Source of the DNA: Phaseolus vulgaris
Taxonomy: Eukaryota; Streptophyta; Magnoliopsida; Fabales; Fabaceae
Assembly: GCF_000499845.2 (NCBI RefSeq)
Contig: NC_023756.2
Span: 2,877,332 to 2,941,331 of the forward strand
Direction: 5' to 3'
DNA: 64,000 nt
Both the position numbers and the translations under genes were made by a program. Positions 1 to 15,000 of the stretch are shown piece by piece. Each line of letters starts with the position of its first letter. Within the stretch, counting starts at the first letter, position 1. A model generated the notes under the pieces. That model ran no database searches. It had not been told where the DNA came from and saw nothing but the letters and a program-made list of their open reading frames with translations.

Positions 1-3000
1 CACCTGTTGTTGATGGTGTTGTTATGAGAAATCCTGATGGGAAGGAAGTAAGTAGAATTCATCGCTTTTCTCTGATATTCTTTCTCTATTCTCATGGTAT
101 ACATTTTGTTTGTCCTTTCCTATCCATTTAGCATTACAAGATGGTCCTTCTTAGTTATTAGTCAATTCCGAGGAAAACCTTTTTCCTACTTAGGTTTCAT
201 CTTGTTATTTTCTGTCAATCTCTTGGTTTCCAGTTTTGCAGCTTTAAAGCATTATATTTGTTTTATTTTTTTGGGTTACATTTTGGTTAATTGAAGGATA
301 CTAATCCTTTTTGGTTGGGCCAAACATTGTGCTTTTAACAGCCATAATGAAATGAGTATTGCTAATCTTTTAGAGCACTAAATGACCAAAATTGGTTTTT
401 CCTTTTTGTTGGTAATTGTTAAAAAAGGTTTGCTCCCTAATCGTGCAAACATGTCATGGTTGTCTTAATTTTGAGTGTATTAATAGAAGGAACAAACATG
501 TACCATTACAAAGCAGATCAGAATTGCTTGCTTGAAACATTATTTTAACATGTTGAAGCATGTTTGCCATCTCATTCGGCAGGTCAGGTATCCAGTGTTA
601 CTATCTCCTGCTGAGAAGGAAATGGCGAGAGATGTTTGCATTGCATTCAGTCAAGCGGTATGTTGTACTAATTTGGTAACTACACGTTAATAAAAGATAT
701 TGTTTTTATTTTTTAGTGTGTATTATCTTCTAAAACAGTGTCTGGCTCCTTGTTTGTATAGGAGTTATTTGTATACAATTTCTGAACTAATCACTAATCC
801 TAGTGTTGTGTTGAATTGTAGTATTTTTAAAACTGCTATTGAATCATGTCAATAGCCATGTTTCTATTTCTCTTTTCATTCTAGCTGCTTGTTCTTTTAT
901 TTTGTAGCTTCTTTGCCTCTGTGTGAAGTTTGATCTTTAGCTTAGAAAATATGTTCTGATAGTTTAACCATCTTGACAAGTCCTACCATCAAATACCTCA
1001 AAGTGTTTTAGAAAATGAATCTTATTATTTCAGTGGATTTAATCCGAAAGAGGGCACCTCCAATTTTATTTTTCCAAGGAAATCCTAAAATGAATTAAAT
1101 TCTATTTCTTCACTTTATCTGACTTTCTTATGGGGCTGTGAATCTGTGAGCTAACTGTTATGGTAGGTAAAATGTGGCTGGGCCAATGAAGTTTGCACAA
1201 TATTTTATGAACTTCAATTTAATGAATGTGATTCTCTTTAGAATATTGATTGAATGAAATCTTTCCATGAATATAAGAAAATAATTTGTCTGATCCTCTT
1301 TGTGCCCTACTATAAATTTGTGTTGCTTGCAGGTTTGTGGGTTTGATCTCTTGAGAAGTGAGGGACGCTCATATGTTTGTGATGTGAATGGATGGAGCTT
1401 TGTTAAAAATTCGTACAAGTAAGTTTTGTAATTAGATTTTTTTGTTTTGATATGGGCAGAATGGTTCAAAATACTTTAATATTTTTTCACTTTCTTTATA
1501 TTAACAGAAAATCATAGGATAGTGATACCAATGCTTGACAAATTATTCACTTTCTTTATATCAACAGAAATTATCAGTTCTTCTCAATTTGATATATATC
1601 TGTTTTGGAGATATTATATTGTGCCCTTTTATCTTTAGTAAATATTGGAAAGGATAGTGATACCAATGCTTGACAAATTATAAATGCTACACTGAGTGAC
1701 TAGTGAGAACTCTATCATTCGTAACCAATGTGAATAGGGTGTTGAATTTTGATTCCATCCAATAAAGCCCCTTTTGCTGAAAGCAACATTTCTAATAGTT
1801 TTCATTGGGATTAGTATGCATATGTAACTGATCTCTGGGAAAAAAAGTCACAAATTATAATTTTTATTTTGTTTTAGGCAATCACTTGTCTTGCTGAATA
1901 GTTGGCTGGATATTGTCCATCATTTATGAAGTGTCATTATGTTGGAAATATGACTAAATTATAATATATAAGTAGGTGGAAACCTAACATTCCAAGTTTG
2001 TTATGTGAGGTTGAGTTAAGCTTAGATTCGACTTTACAAGATGGTATCAAAGCCTATCTTAACAAGGGTTGTTAGTCTTATCGTGTCACTTGCTGTCAAG
2101 CTGTTATTGGACCGACCACAAATATCTAGTCTCAAGCTCAATGTGTCTAGTCCTTGGCTTGGGGTGTGTGTTGGAATCTTACATCAACTAAGTTTTGTGA
2201 GGATGTGTTAGCTTAAAGTCTAGTTTCTAAATGTATAACAAATAATAATTTCATCACACGTCAAAGCATCATTGAGCTATGACTAAAGCTTGTGGCATGC
2301 CATGGCTCTTGAATAGGCAAATTTTTTGTCAAACCAAAGGTAAATAATCCAAGAGAAGAGAGTATGAAGAGGAATGTGGGTGAGAAAACCTTTAATTTGT
2401 CTCTTCGTCTCTTAAACACTTTGCTTACAAATCTCGGAGACTCGTGTGCTTTATATTACCCCATAATGATTACATATACAACGTAGATATTCTCTCTAAA
2501 GTACATTTTTATTACATAATTTTCTTTTGGGTCATAGTCATTACTAAGTGATGAAAATTAGTTCAAGGAAACAAAAGTTCCCCTTTTCAATATGTACTCT
2601 TACACAAATTACAAATTTAGAACTCTTGAAAAACAATGTTACATTGCTTAGAAAATAAAAGCCTTTACTTGATTCATGAAATTTTGCTTAATGTATGAAA
2701 AATTAGCCTTTCTTCTAATATTTTATATTGTACTACACGTTGTTTCTCAACATTTTTGTGTTTGCGAAAATCACATTATTTTTCCTTTTGCTACCTTAGG
2801 TATTATGATGATTCTGCCTGTGTGCTACGAAAGATGTTGTTAGATGCAAAAGCACCTCATCTTTCTTCCGTGGTTCCACCAACTTTACCATGGAAAGTAA
2901 ATGAACTAATCCAACCTTCTGAGACGCTAACTCGTCAGGGTAGTGGTATTAATGGCACTTTTGGACAATCTGAGGAACTGCGTTGTGTAATTGCTGTTAT

Positions 3001-6000
3001 TCGTCAGTATGTACTATTCCTTTATTCGTTTGATTAGTCAAATGTGTCTTTTCTTATATACTTTTCACTTTTGGTAGTGGCGATAGAACTCCAAAACAGA
3101 AGGTGAAGTTAAAGGTTACTGAGGAAAAGTTGTTGAATTTAATGTTGAAATACAATGGTGGCCGACCCAAGTCTGAGGTAATGTTGTTTTTGGTCCTTCT
3201 ATAGTGATTATTAAGATTTGAACTATGTAGGGAAATAAGTAGTTATTTGACTGATACCAATTATATTTTCATCATCTCTATTTTTAATAATCAATATGGA
3301 GATAAGTATATGCTGAAATGAATTGGAAGATTCTAAAGATATTTTTCCTAATCAATATGGAGATATTGAGGATTCTTAAGACCTTATATTGACTTCTTTA
3401 GGAGGCACACCTTGTTACTTCCATTATAAGTTTCTAACCCTACAGGGATTCTTGTATAAAAACAAGGGAAATACTTAAAGTCTTAGGGTGTTGTGATGCA
3501 AATTGGGTTGGTTGTCCCATTGATAGAAGATCTACCACAGGATACTGTGTATTCCTTGGAAGGAATCTTATATCTTGGAAAAGTAAGAAACATAGTGTTG
3601 TTGCATGTTCTAATGCAAAAGCTGAATATAGATCTATGGCCCTAGCTACATGTGGACTAATGTGACAACTCCTTCAAGAATTGAGATTTTGTGAAAATGA
3701 ATAGATGAAGTTGCATTATGACAACAAAAATCTCTTCATAGAGCCTCCTATCCAATGTTTCGTGAGAGAACTAAACATATAGATTGATTGTCGTATTTTT
3801 AGAGACAAGTTGTTGTCTAAGGATCGTATTACTGAGTTTGCACATCCTCAAATTTTGGTACTAATCTAGTTCCATGCATAACCCATTCAAAGTTTCGTGA
3901 TATTCCGTTAGAGAGAGACAACCTTCTTTAGCATTAAATACTCCGTTCTCAATGTCATAACAATCGGCAAAATCCTTTTTCAAAGAAAAAGTGTTATTAA
4001 ATTCATCCAATATCTCTTTAGTATAGGAATAGAACATATTGTTTCGGTCATCAAGGGACCTACCACATTTTGAATATCATTAAGATCCAAAGGGAAGAGT
4101 TTCTCTTCAAAGAATGAAAAAAATTACAAAACAAAGATGTAATAAAGAAAACCCGTTTGGCAAAAAAAAGCTGAAAAGCTCATCCACTCTAAGTCGAAGC
4201 CAAATTGAATCTCACCGTACCTTTTGGAATAGGCTCAGGAGGCTCTGACAACCCTGTTTGTGGCTGGGGTGGCAAGTGGGGCTTTGGTGGAGCTAGGCGT
4301 GTGGGCTACATATGCTGGTTCTAGTGGTAGTGTGTGATGACATGTGACAACTCTATTGGTGACACAACTATCGACATTTCGATTGTGGGCATGGGACACA
4401 TCTTTTTGGCCCATAACTTACCTCAATTGCAATGACAGTGACAGCGGTTTACATGGCAGCCGATACTAAGCTGGCTCTCAAGATTGAGAGTTTTGATGCC
4501 AACTTGAACTATATAAGAAAATGAATAATTATTTTATTGACAACAATCACACCAATTACATTTTTATCACCTATATTTGTAATGACCTCTAAAATGAGAA
4601 AACAAAAATATGCTGAATTGAATAGGAAAATTTGAAAGATATTTTCTCCTAATTAACATGGAGATATTGAGGATATTTTTATTCAAATAATCCGCTATTT
4701 ACAACATTAAGTTTTATCTGAGTTTCTGAATTCTTAATCTTATGTGGTTTATCTATTCGTCTCATGTTTACATACAAAACTTAAAAGTCCTTCAATAATT
4801 TTTATAAATTTTTATTTGAGCTACTGATTTCTTATCTTCCGTGGTTGATCTATTGGTCTTTTGTTTTGCAGACAAAACTTAAAAGTGCTGTTCAGCTGCA
4901 AGACCTTTTAGATGCCACACGGATGCTGGTGCCTCGCACTAGGTATGTCACCTGTGTAAATATTGATCACGTTAGCGTTTCATGCAGTTCATTGTCTCAC
5001 ACCCAGGATTATTGAAATCTCAATCACAGTGATTGGTGTCTACATTCTTTGCTTTAAACTGGAACATGGTTTGGCCTACTGTGTATTTTCACTTAAAGGT
5101 TATTATGCACACTTTTAACCAATGAATGTGTAAGAAAAAGAAAAGCAAAAATTACATATTTTACCTTTTAGGTTACATGCATGTGTTGAATGCCCAGATT
5201 GCATGTTTCAAAATTAGGTTAACAAGTAATTACTCTTCACAATTTGTAGGAGTGATTGATACAACTTCTCTAATGATGCACACTAATTAAAATTCTTAAT
5301 TATTTGGTCTCTTTTTTGACAATTACACTTGATAGATAAATCAGGTTAGCAGCTCTTTTACTATTATTGCATTAATGTTTCTAGGAATTATGTTGTATCT
5401 ATCAAAAACATTTTTAGGGACTTGCTGAACAGTTTAAGAAGCACATTGGTCATGTTCTTGTTCATGCTACTAGAGCTTGATCAACTAATCCTCACCTCCA
5501 GTATTGTAGTTAAATTTTCCATATAATTTAGTATAACTTCAAAAACAAAGAAATATTTTATTGATATCAGTCACACGAATTACATTTTCATCATATCTGT
5601 TTGTAATAACTAAAACCTTTAAAAAAAAACATGCTGAAATTGAAATAAATTGGAAAATTTTGAAGATATACTTTCCTAATTACTATATTGAGAATATTTT
5701 TTATCCTAATAATCTACTATTTACAATAGTATATATCTTCTATAAAAGGTAGTTCTGTGCCTATATACACTGTCTAGTTCTCACTTCTTTTCTGGCCAGT
5801 GGTTGTTTATAGTTAGCAAACGAACTCTTGCTCAGCCCAGCTTTGTTGCTAGGGAGGTGATTGATCTGAGGTCTGATAGCTCTCTAGACATGCAGAGGAG
5901 TTGAAAAGCTCTTTCCTACTGATGATTTATTTCCTTTTCTTTTATTACTTTCGTCGCTTTCTCAAGGCTTCAAGGGGGCAGTTATTCTAAAAGCTGAAAA

Positions 6001-9000
6001 TTTTGGGGCTGATTTGGCTTTTTTCATGGTATTAGAGCTTCTATGGTCTATCTATCAGGATTTCTATCCTTACTTCATTCATTATTTAATGACAATAACA
6101 ACCAAGCATACATATCCCCCTAACTTGGGTCCAGCAACATGGATGTGGAGGACCTCGTATTTGCATAATTTTTTTCCTTCCAAATGAAATTTCCTTATTT
6201 TTTAAATGTTTGAGCGAGAATGATGCATCTTTCATTTCATAGGCTAAGTTAAAAAACGCACACTTTCTGTTGCATGTATACTTTGCCATTTATACGTACC
6301 TACAGTAGTAGTACTACAAATAGTTTCCACCAGTTTTTTAGTCATATGCTGAGTTGGATTTTGGAATTAACTTTATCTTTGTATATATTTAGACGAGATC
6401 TAGAAAGTGACAGTGAGGCTGAAGATGTCGAGCATGCTGAAAAGCTTCGTCAAGTTAAAGCAGTTCTTGAGGAGGTTATTAATGCTCTTGGCACTGTTTT
6501 CTCTATTATTATACTTTGTATTATGAACCCTGTTGAAAATGTAATGTTATTCTATTATTATTTCTTTTGTATGTATCCATCTTTAGAGTTAGGGTTTCAA
6601 CTAAGTAACTTGCCTCTTTTTGTATATATAAGTATATATCAATAAAAGAAGGTAAAACAGTGTAAGTTGAAAACACAGTATTTTCTCCATCATATTTATT
6701 CAAGTTTAGTAATTGGAATTTGAGATAAATTTAGTTTTTTTTATAAAGTTCTCTGCATTAACTTGTGCCCTTGATTGGGTTTGCATTTCGATGCTAAATG
6801 AAATTTCAGTTATGTATTAGCTCTCAGGTACAACTCTATATGGAAAAAAAAAATTAAGTTCATGGCCATTTTGGATTGGATACATACTCTTATGAGGGTG
6901 TAGAAGAATTCGTTCTTATTATTTATTTCATAATATTGATTAAGCTATATGGTGGAATGCAATGCCCTACTTGCTGAAGTCCATGATTCATTGACTAAAA
7001 ACTGGGCAAAAGTAAGGAAAAGTGAAACATTTTCCTACCTTGGTTATCAGTCATAAAAATGAAATTATTGATGTTTCTCTGTTGTGCATAATACAGGATA
7101 TTGTATGTTAGCTGAGACATGCCCAAGCCATACTGATACAACATATAAGCTTGCGTGTCCTTTTAAAGCCTGTAAAACTGCTACCTTAACATTTTTTTAA
7201 TCAAAGTCGTGAATTGTTTCATTTCTTTTCCTTTTCTACATATTATCAGGGAGGACATTTCTCTGGCATATATAGGAAAGTTCAACTAAAGCCACTAAAG
7301 TGGGTCAAAGTGACAAAAGCCAATGGTGAAATTGAAGAACGACCAATTGAAGCTCTTATGATTCTTAAATATGGTGGCGTTCTTACGCACGCTGGCAGAA
7401 AGCAGGTTCTGAGGCTGAATTTCATATACTGTTATTATTTTTAGGAATAAAATGGAATTTCCATTTATAATCTTCTTTCCTAGTTGTTTGAATTTCTCTT
7501 TTTGCAGGCTGAAGAACTGGGAAGATATTTCCGGAATAAAATGTATCCAGGTAAAAATTCAATTAGGTTTTCTTCAAGTAAATGACATAAATAGCTGAAA
7601 TAGGAGGAATATTGTTGATATTCAAACTGTACAGGGATTCATCTTTTATATAGGAAATTACATAAAATAATAAAGTAATTTACCAAAGTATGGAAATTGA
7701 TCATCCTAAATTAGTTTAACTGTAAGGACCAAGTGAATAGTTTTAACCTAGTATGTATTTGTGTTTTAGTTTGTGTAAGATATGATATGTTTCATACAAA
7801 ATCGTGCATTCTTACTTCATATAACATCAACTTGTCAGTGGCTTGTACTATGTATAAAGGCAAACTTTTATGTGGTTTAAAATTACAGGAGAAGGTACAG
7901 GGCTACTTCGCCTCCATAGTACATACCGTCATGATCTGAAGATTTACAGCTCTGACGAGGGTCGCGTGCAGGTATGGCCTAAGTTGTGATCACCTTTAAT
8001 CAAGAAAGGCCAAGTGGTTTTCATTATCGGTGCTACATTTATACATTTTATACGTGTTTGATCAGATGTCCAGATTATCATCTTAATTTGTCCTTTGGCA
8101 TCATATGTGAACCATTTTTCTATGATCTGTTAAACAGATGTCTGCAGCTGCTTTTGCCAAAGGACTTCTCGACCTAGAAGGGCAGCTAACTCCAATCCTG
8201 GTTTGTGTTCGTTTTGCTGAAGAAAATATTTGATCTATTTTATATTGGGTATAGTTGAGATAAATTTAAAGAGAAATCTTATCTAGAGCGCTTAATTTTC
8301 CTCTCGTAGGTTGTCATATTTACATTAATAGTGGTTGTCCTTAGATACAGTATGGAGAAGGAAGAGTAAAAAACATGAAAAGTCATATCTCAATACATAT
8401 TCATTCGCTAAATCTCACAAAAAGTTTCATTCTTGAACCACACTAGTTCACAAGAGGTGTCATTGCCCTATATTCAACTTCAGTAGTTGATCAGGACTGC
8501 ATTTTGTTTCTTGTTTTTCCATGAAATAATATTTCCTACGAGAAAAATATAACATCCTATAGTAGAGCGTCTCTCTGGATACCCTACCCAATCGCCATTA
8601 CTACAGTAAGAGATTTGGGTATTTCCTTTATCTTCATATAACAGACCTTGTCTTAGTTCATTTTTTAGGTATCTTAGGATATATAAGATAGCATTCCAAT
8701 GATCATTGCGAGGAGTCTGCATGAACGGACTAACACCAACTGCAAAAGACAAATCGGGTCTACTAATAGAAAGATAAATAAATTTTATAATCGGTCTTTT
8801 ATATCTTTCTGGATCAGAGAAAGATTCATCATGTTCTGCCATTAATTTCTAATTTACCACCATAGGACTATCCAATGTTCTACAATCAATCATGCTCGTC
8901 TCTTTTAAAATATCTAGAGAATATTTCCTTTGAGAGATTACAACACCTTTTAACTGGCTATTTCAATACCAAGAAATATTTGAGGCTTCCAAAATCCTTT

Positions 9001-12000
9001 GTCTGAAAATGATTGCACCAGCATTCCTTTAGCTAAGATATTCTATCGGCATCACTCCCTATAATAACTATGTCATCAACATACATTATTAAGTAAACAC
9101 ATTTTACATAAAACTGAAAGATCTACTCACTACATTTCAGCCCAAAGGTTTGAACAATGTAGTTAAATTTTCCAAACCACAGCACGTGGAGATTGCTTGA
9201 GACAATAGAGAATGACGCAACTTACAAACCAAACCAAACTCTCTCTAAACAACAAACCCAAGAAGTTGCTCCATATAGACTTCCTTTACTAGATCGCCAT
9301 GAAAAAAAAATATTTTTAATATTCAATTAATGAAGTGGTCAATGACGAATAGCTACCATGCCAAAGAAAAGACAAACAATAGTCATATTGGCCACTGAAG
9401 ATAAAGTAATACTATAATCATGACTATAGATCTGAGTGTATCCTTTGACAACCAATGGAGTTTTGAAACAGTTAACTTCATTAGGGTCAACTTTAATGGC
9501 ATAAACCCATCGACATATTACCATCTTCTTCCTGTGGAAGGGGAATGAAGGTTTCAATTGGAGAGGGTGTGATTAGAAGGGTGCCGTGGGGAGCAGCTTG
9601 GAAAACTGGTGAAGAGTGTTAGGATTTTTTAGGTGTTGCTGTGCTGTTCTTTGGAGTGCAGTTGGGTGTTGGGTGCTGTTATTTTTTTGGTTCTGTCATT
9701 TGGTTCTTTTATAAGTGCTGGTTTGGGTTTGGCTTTCCCTTTTGTAGGTTTAGGTTTTTGGTTATACTTTCTTTTGTGGAAGTGTAACTTTGTGGCTGTG
9801 GTACACGGGTTGGGATACCCCTTAAGTATCTCCTTAATTTTATTCATTTATTGCTGATCAAAAAAAAAATTACCATCTTCTTCCTGTGGAAGGGGAACTA
9901 AATCCCACGTGCTATTCAAGAGCCTACATTTCTGCAAGCATGACTTATCTTTCAATAAAGCCTATTCTAACAGATATATTTGACTGATTTAATTTTTTTT
10001 TGTAAGGTTTCCCTTGTTAGCAAGGACTCCTCCATGTTGGATGGGCTTGAAAATGCCAGCTCTGAAATGGAAGAAGCCAAGGTTTGTAGTCTCTTTTGTT
10101 ATTTATATTGCCTTCTATACTATAGGATTTTTTCAATTTCGGTGAAAGTGGATTATGATCGGGAAGACAAAGAACTTGGTTGCTCGACATTTAAGAGATG
10201 GATGGATGGGGGAATATAAATGGCATACCTAACCTTTTACTGGAGAGTAACCGTGCAGTTAAATTTGATCAACAAATTTATTCATGATTTTTTAGTAAAT
10301 TGATAAAATTATTTCTTGAGCAAGAGATGGAGAGAACTTGTTACCAGACTTTGTAATTTCATATATTATTTATATTTAGCTTAACATGTAAATTCTGTTA
10401 TTATTCAGTCTTTTTGAGGCGTAACAAACGATCGCGTGTTTTGATTGGATGTCATTAATATCATATGGTTTGGAATGTTGAGAATAAAATAATTGATATA
10501 TATCGTCTTTATCTATATAAATAGGAAAAGTTTGAAATGTTTAACTATTATTTAGTGATTGTATCCTTACGTAATTAATTCCATTTTATTTCTGAATTAT
10601 GTTAACTATATATAATTCAAACTTCTGATGAAAACTTTTAGCATTATGAGACCATAAGCTCCACAGCCCTGTAAAGAAGTTAAAATTTGAAAGAAATATA
10701 ACATTTTTGTAATTTAAGCCAAGCTTCTAAAATTTATTGATTGACATATAATACTATTAAAACTTTGGATATTTGTCTCAAATAAATACCCGGTAAAGTA
10801 AGTCGAGAAATGGACGATCTGCAAGCTACAAAACGACAGGTCCAAATTTCTAATAACGGATGTGTGGTACTTATGCACTTCATTGTTCCTACACTTTAGT
10901 AAGATTTGGGGGTACTGCAATGCTAATATACCTTTTTATCGTACTCTTTTTGTAGGCTCGGTTGAATGAAATTATTACGTGTAAAGCTAAGCCAGTTGAT
11001 AGCAATGGATCATCTGAATTTCCTTGGACTGTTGATGGTGCCGGATTGCCACCCAATGCATCAGAATTACTCCCCAATTTGGTAATGTTTTGTAAATCTT
11101 GTTCTCAAACTTAGTTCCTTAGAATTTGACCAATGTTGTTTACAAATTTACAAACATCACATAAAAGGATTCAAAATACACTTGCAAACAAGAAAGGAAA
11201 CGAAGGCTTAATGACAATATAAATAACACTGGAAAAAGGATGACCGAGACTGTGTTGAAGCCATATTTTTAGGTTCCAAATTCTGAACTTGTTTGATGAC
11301 TAGAAGAAAAAAAAAATATTTTGTTTGGTACTGCCGTTATCTTTTTCATGCTGCAAGTAGTATAACATGTCTTTATCATTCTCATGGTAAATAAAATTTC
11401 TGAAGTTTTGGTTTATAACAAAGTTGAATTTCGTATGTGATCCATGTAACCAACTTCACCTAGTAGGATAAGGCTTAGTTGTCGTTAGTTTGTTTGGAGA
11501 GTTTCAAGAATGTGTTTTCAGAAATATGAATTCATTCCATTATCACTTTGAATCATTTTAATTTGCTTCATATACTGTCTCTCTATGTGATCCATATAAC
11601 CAACTTCACCTAGTAGGATAAGGCTTTGTTTTAGTTTGTTTGTTTAGTGAGTTTCAAGAATTTGTTTTCAGAAATGTGAATTCATTCCGTTATCACTTTG
11701 AATCATTTTAACTTGCTTCCTGTATTGTCTCTCTACATAAGCAATTAAATTTAGAAGAGCTCATGATACTGAAATAGACCAGACTGCCCGAGAAAAGTCA
11801 CGAGTTATAATCAAGAAATAGTAAGTACTACTACTCTTTTTGGTATAGAGGAAACAAATAGGATGAATAAAAATAAAGAGTGAGTGAGTGGAAATAGGTG
11901 AGAAATAAAGTGGAGTTAAAATGTTTGGTTAATAAGAAGTAGAGAAAAGATGGAGAGATATGCAGGAATAGATGAGAAATATTACAGTGAGTCCAACCAT

Positions 12001-15000
12001 TTTTAAATTATTTCCAACTTATTTTTCCTCTTCCAAACACATCAACTTATTTTCGGTTATCTTTCCTGCACCTCCATATTTTCCTCTTAAATCTCATATT
12101 TCAGAAAATACCAAAATAACCATCATATTCTATTGACATTTTTTTAATTTTGGAATGTGAAATTCAGAGACTTCTTTAATTACAAAATGTGAAAGTTAAT
12201 ATTTATGATTTTTTGCATTTTGGATTGTATAATCCGGAATGCAATTCATAATGCAAATTGTATTTTGGATTATACATTCTGAAATACAAATTTTCAAAGA
12301 AACAAATTGAGAAAGATAATTTTGGTATTTTAGGAAGTGTGGGGTTACAGGAAGACATGCATGGAGGTACGGGAAGAATTCTCATCTTCTTAGACTTCTC
12401 ATCCCAGATTATTTTCCTTATCTTTTCTCCTGTCTATCTTCTCTGCCTATATCTTTCACGTATTTCTGATCATTTTTAAATAAAAAAAACAAAGATCACT
12501 TTCTTCACCTAATAAAATAACAAATCTTAATTGATTTCATAATTAAGGTTACTATGAAAACGGAAATGATTGTCCTAATTACGTTAATTAGAAAAGCGTA
12601 AATCATTGTCCTAAATAATGAAACTAGGAAACCCTAAATCATTGTCCTAATTATAGTACTAGGAAAGCAAATGATTACAAGAAATCATAGAAATAAATCA
12701 CTACCAATATGCCCATTGCTAGCAGGTTCCTTGCTATGCGAAGTTATGGGAGAGGGTCATTGTACGCAACATTATATGCAAAGAGGCTATTTCCAAGTTT
12801 GAAGATTAACTGTTCTCGGAGGAGGTGCAACTTTACCATTAAGCCAAGTCTCATCCTCTAATAAACCTTATAATTAAGATATAATAAAAAAATTCCTCGT
12901 CAGTTCTTACCTTTAATCGCATCTTAATTGCCACTTCTTCTATCAATAGAATTTTAAATTATTCAGGTAAATTGCAAGTAAAGCCTCTCTAGCAAAATAG
13001 CTAATTTATATTCACGGTTTATTTAATTTCTTAATTTTCCTGGTGTCAATAGGTAAAGTTGACTAAGAAAGTTACAGAACAAGTAAGACTACTTGCAAAG
13101 GATGAAAATGAGAAACTTACAGAAAGAAACTTATATGATATAATTCCTCCCTATGACCAAGCAAATGCACTTGGTAAGACAACTATTGACGTTGACCGAA
13201 TAGCTGCTGGATTACCTTGCGGTAGTGAAGGATTTCTATTAATGTATGCTCGATGGAAAAAACTTGAAACGGACTTGTACAATGAACGCAAGGAGTAAGT
13301 ATTTCACCTTTTTTGGTTTAATCTTGTTCCTTTCTTTTCGCCTTGTTTTATTTCTTATATTAGCCAGAAAAAATAGATATATACATGACCGAAATCACAC
13401 AGGAATTTTCCGAAACTAATTATTTCTTATGTAAGTTAAAAGTCAGTACATAATTTATAATGACATTGCCTATATTTTTCCTTAACCCGTGGATGAAATT
13501 ATTCTTTAATACATACATCAACTTAAATTATCTCACCTAAATTATTTTTATTCTGTTTCTAGAAATATATGTAGTGCTTTTAATGTTAGTTGTATCTTGT
13601 AGAACGTTAAATAAGTGAAGAAAGGTAAGAAAAGCTATTGCTTAGAATTTTTACTTGCCTTTGTTAACTAAAGTGTTTTTAAATATTGATACGTTCAGTT
13701 TTTAAACATATTCCAATGGCAATTTCACTTGCAATACCATGAATTCCAGTACCTTACATGTGTTGCCAATGGGTTTCTGTTTTTCTGGTTGTATATGTGT
13801 TTTTGATTGGCAGACGCACTAACAGTATTTTTACACGTACAGACGCTATGATATCACCCAAATTCCTGATGTTTATGATTCATGCAAGTAAGTCATCCCT
13901 TTTATCTTTTATTTTTATTATAATTAAATAGTTCATTTCCAACTCTATAATATTTATGCAACATTGCATTTATGGAGATATATTATGATTATTTTCTGGA
14001 ATTCTATCATTGAGTGATGTGATTTTAAATAAAACAACTGTCTTCATGGCTATCAATTTCTGGGAGCTTTTTCATATAGATTTCAAGGGGAAATTATGTA
14101 ATCGAAGAGTCTTTTGTTTCCTGATAGCTATAATAGTACTAGCACTAAAATTTAGTCTTCTTTTAGTTTCCCTACGACTCATGGATATTATTTGTATCAA
14201 AGAACTAAAAGTTCAAATTGTTTGATTAAACGTGGCAAAAGTTTTGTAAATATATATGAATCAAGGCATATGATCTTCACATTCAAGGACACTTTTCAAT
14301 TATTAAAGTTAAATTTTTAATGTCACACCAATAACAAAGGAGTCATCATCAACCAAGCCTTATCCCACTAGATGCCTGGAGATTTCATTTAAATTATGTA
14401 TTTTTTCTTATTTTCTGATGGTAAGTTAATTTTGTCTTTATTACAGATATGATCTCTTGCACAATGCACATCTTAATCTAGAAGGACTAGATGAGCTTTT
14501 CAAAGTTGCTCAGGTATGTAGAACTGTGTTAGGGAATTTGACATTGTGTACAGTAAAGCACCCGTTTAACAACTCAATACTTTAATATTTTAATTATATT
14601 TAGTTTATTTTTTAATTTAAAATATTATTATATATTATTATAATGTCCCTAATTGCTTAGCCTATTTATTTGCAGATGCTTGCTGATGGTGTAATTCCAA
14701 ATGAATATGGAATTAATCCAAAGCAGAAGCTGAAGATTGGCTCAAAGGTAAACTCCCGTTGTAAAGATAACTCAATTTTCATTTTACCTTACAAACCTCT
14801 AAAGTATAATCTTAGTCTTCCCTTCGGCATAATCATAGAACCAGCCACCCAAAATAAGGAAATCAAAATCATATCATCGTCATTGATATCCACTGAATTA
14901 TATTGAATCTCAAAAACAGCAATTATTTTCTTTTTTAAGAACTTCAGCATATGAGACACCTCCAGAGATCTCTCTCATACCCCAAAAAACCCATGGTTCA

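Noticed and set aside
13801..13840. Alternative acceptor (CAG at 13811-13813) for VIH exon 15
   Set aside because: The acceptor at 13841-13842 restores the conserved E-R-Y-D-I-T reading across the junction; the earlier one would add 29 nt and break the frame.
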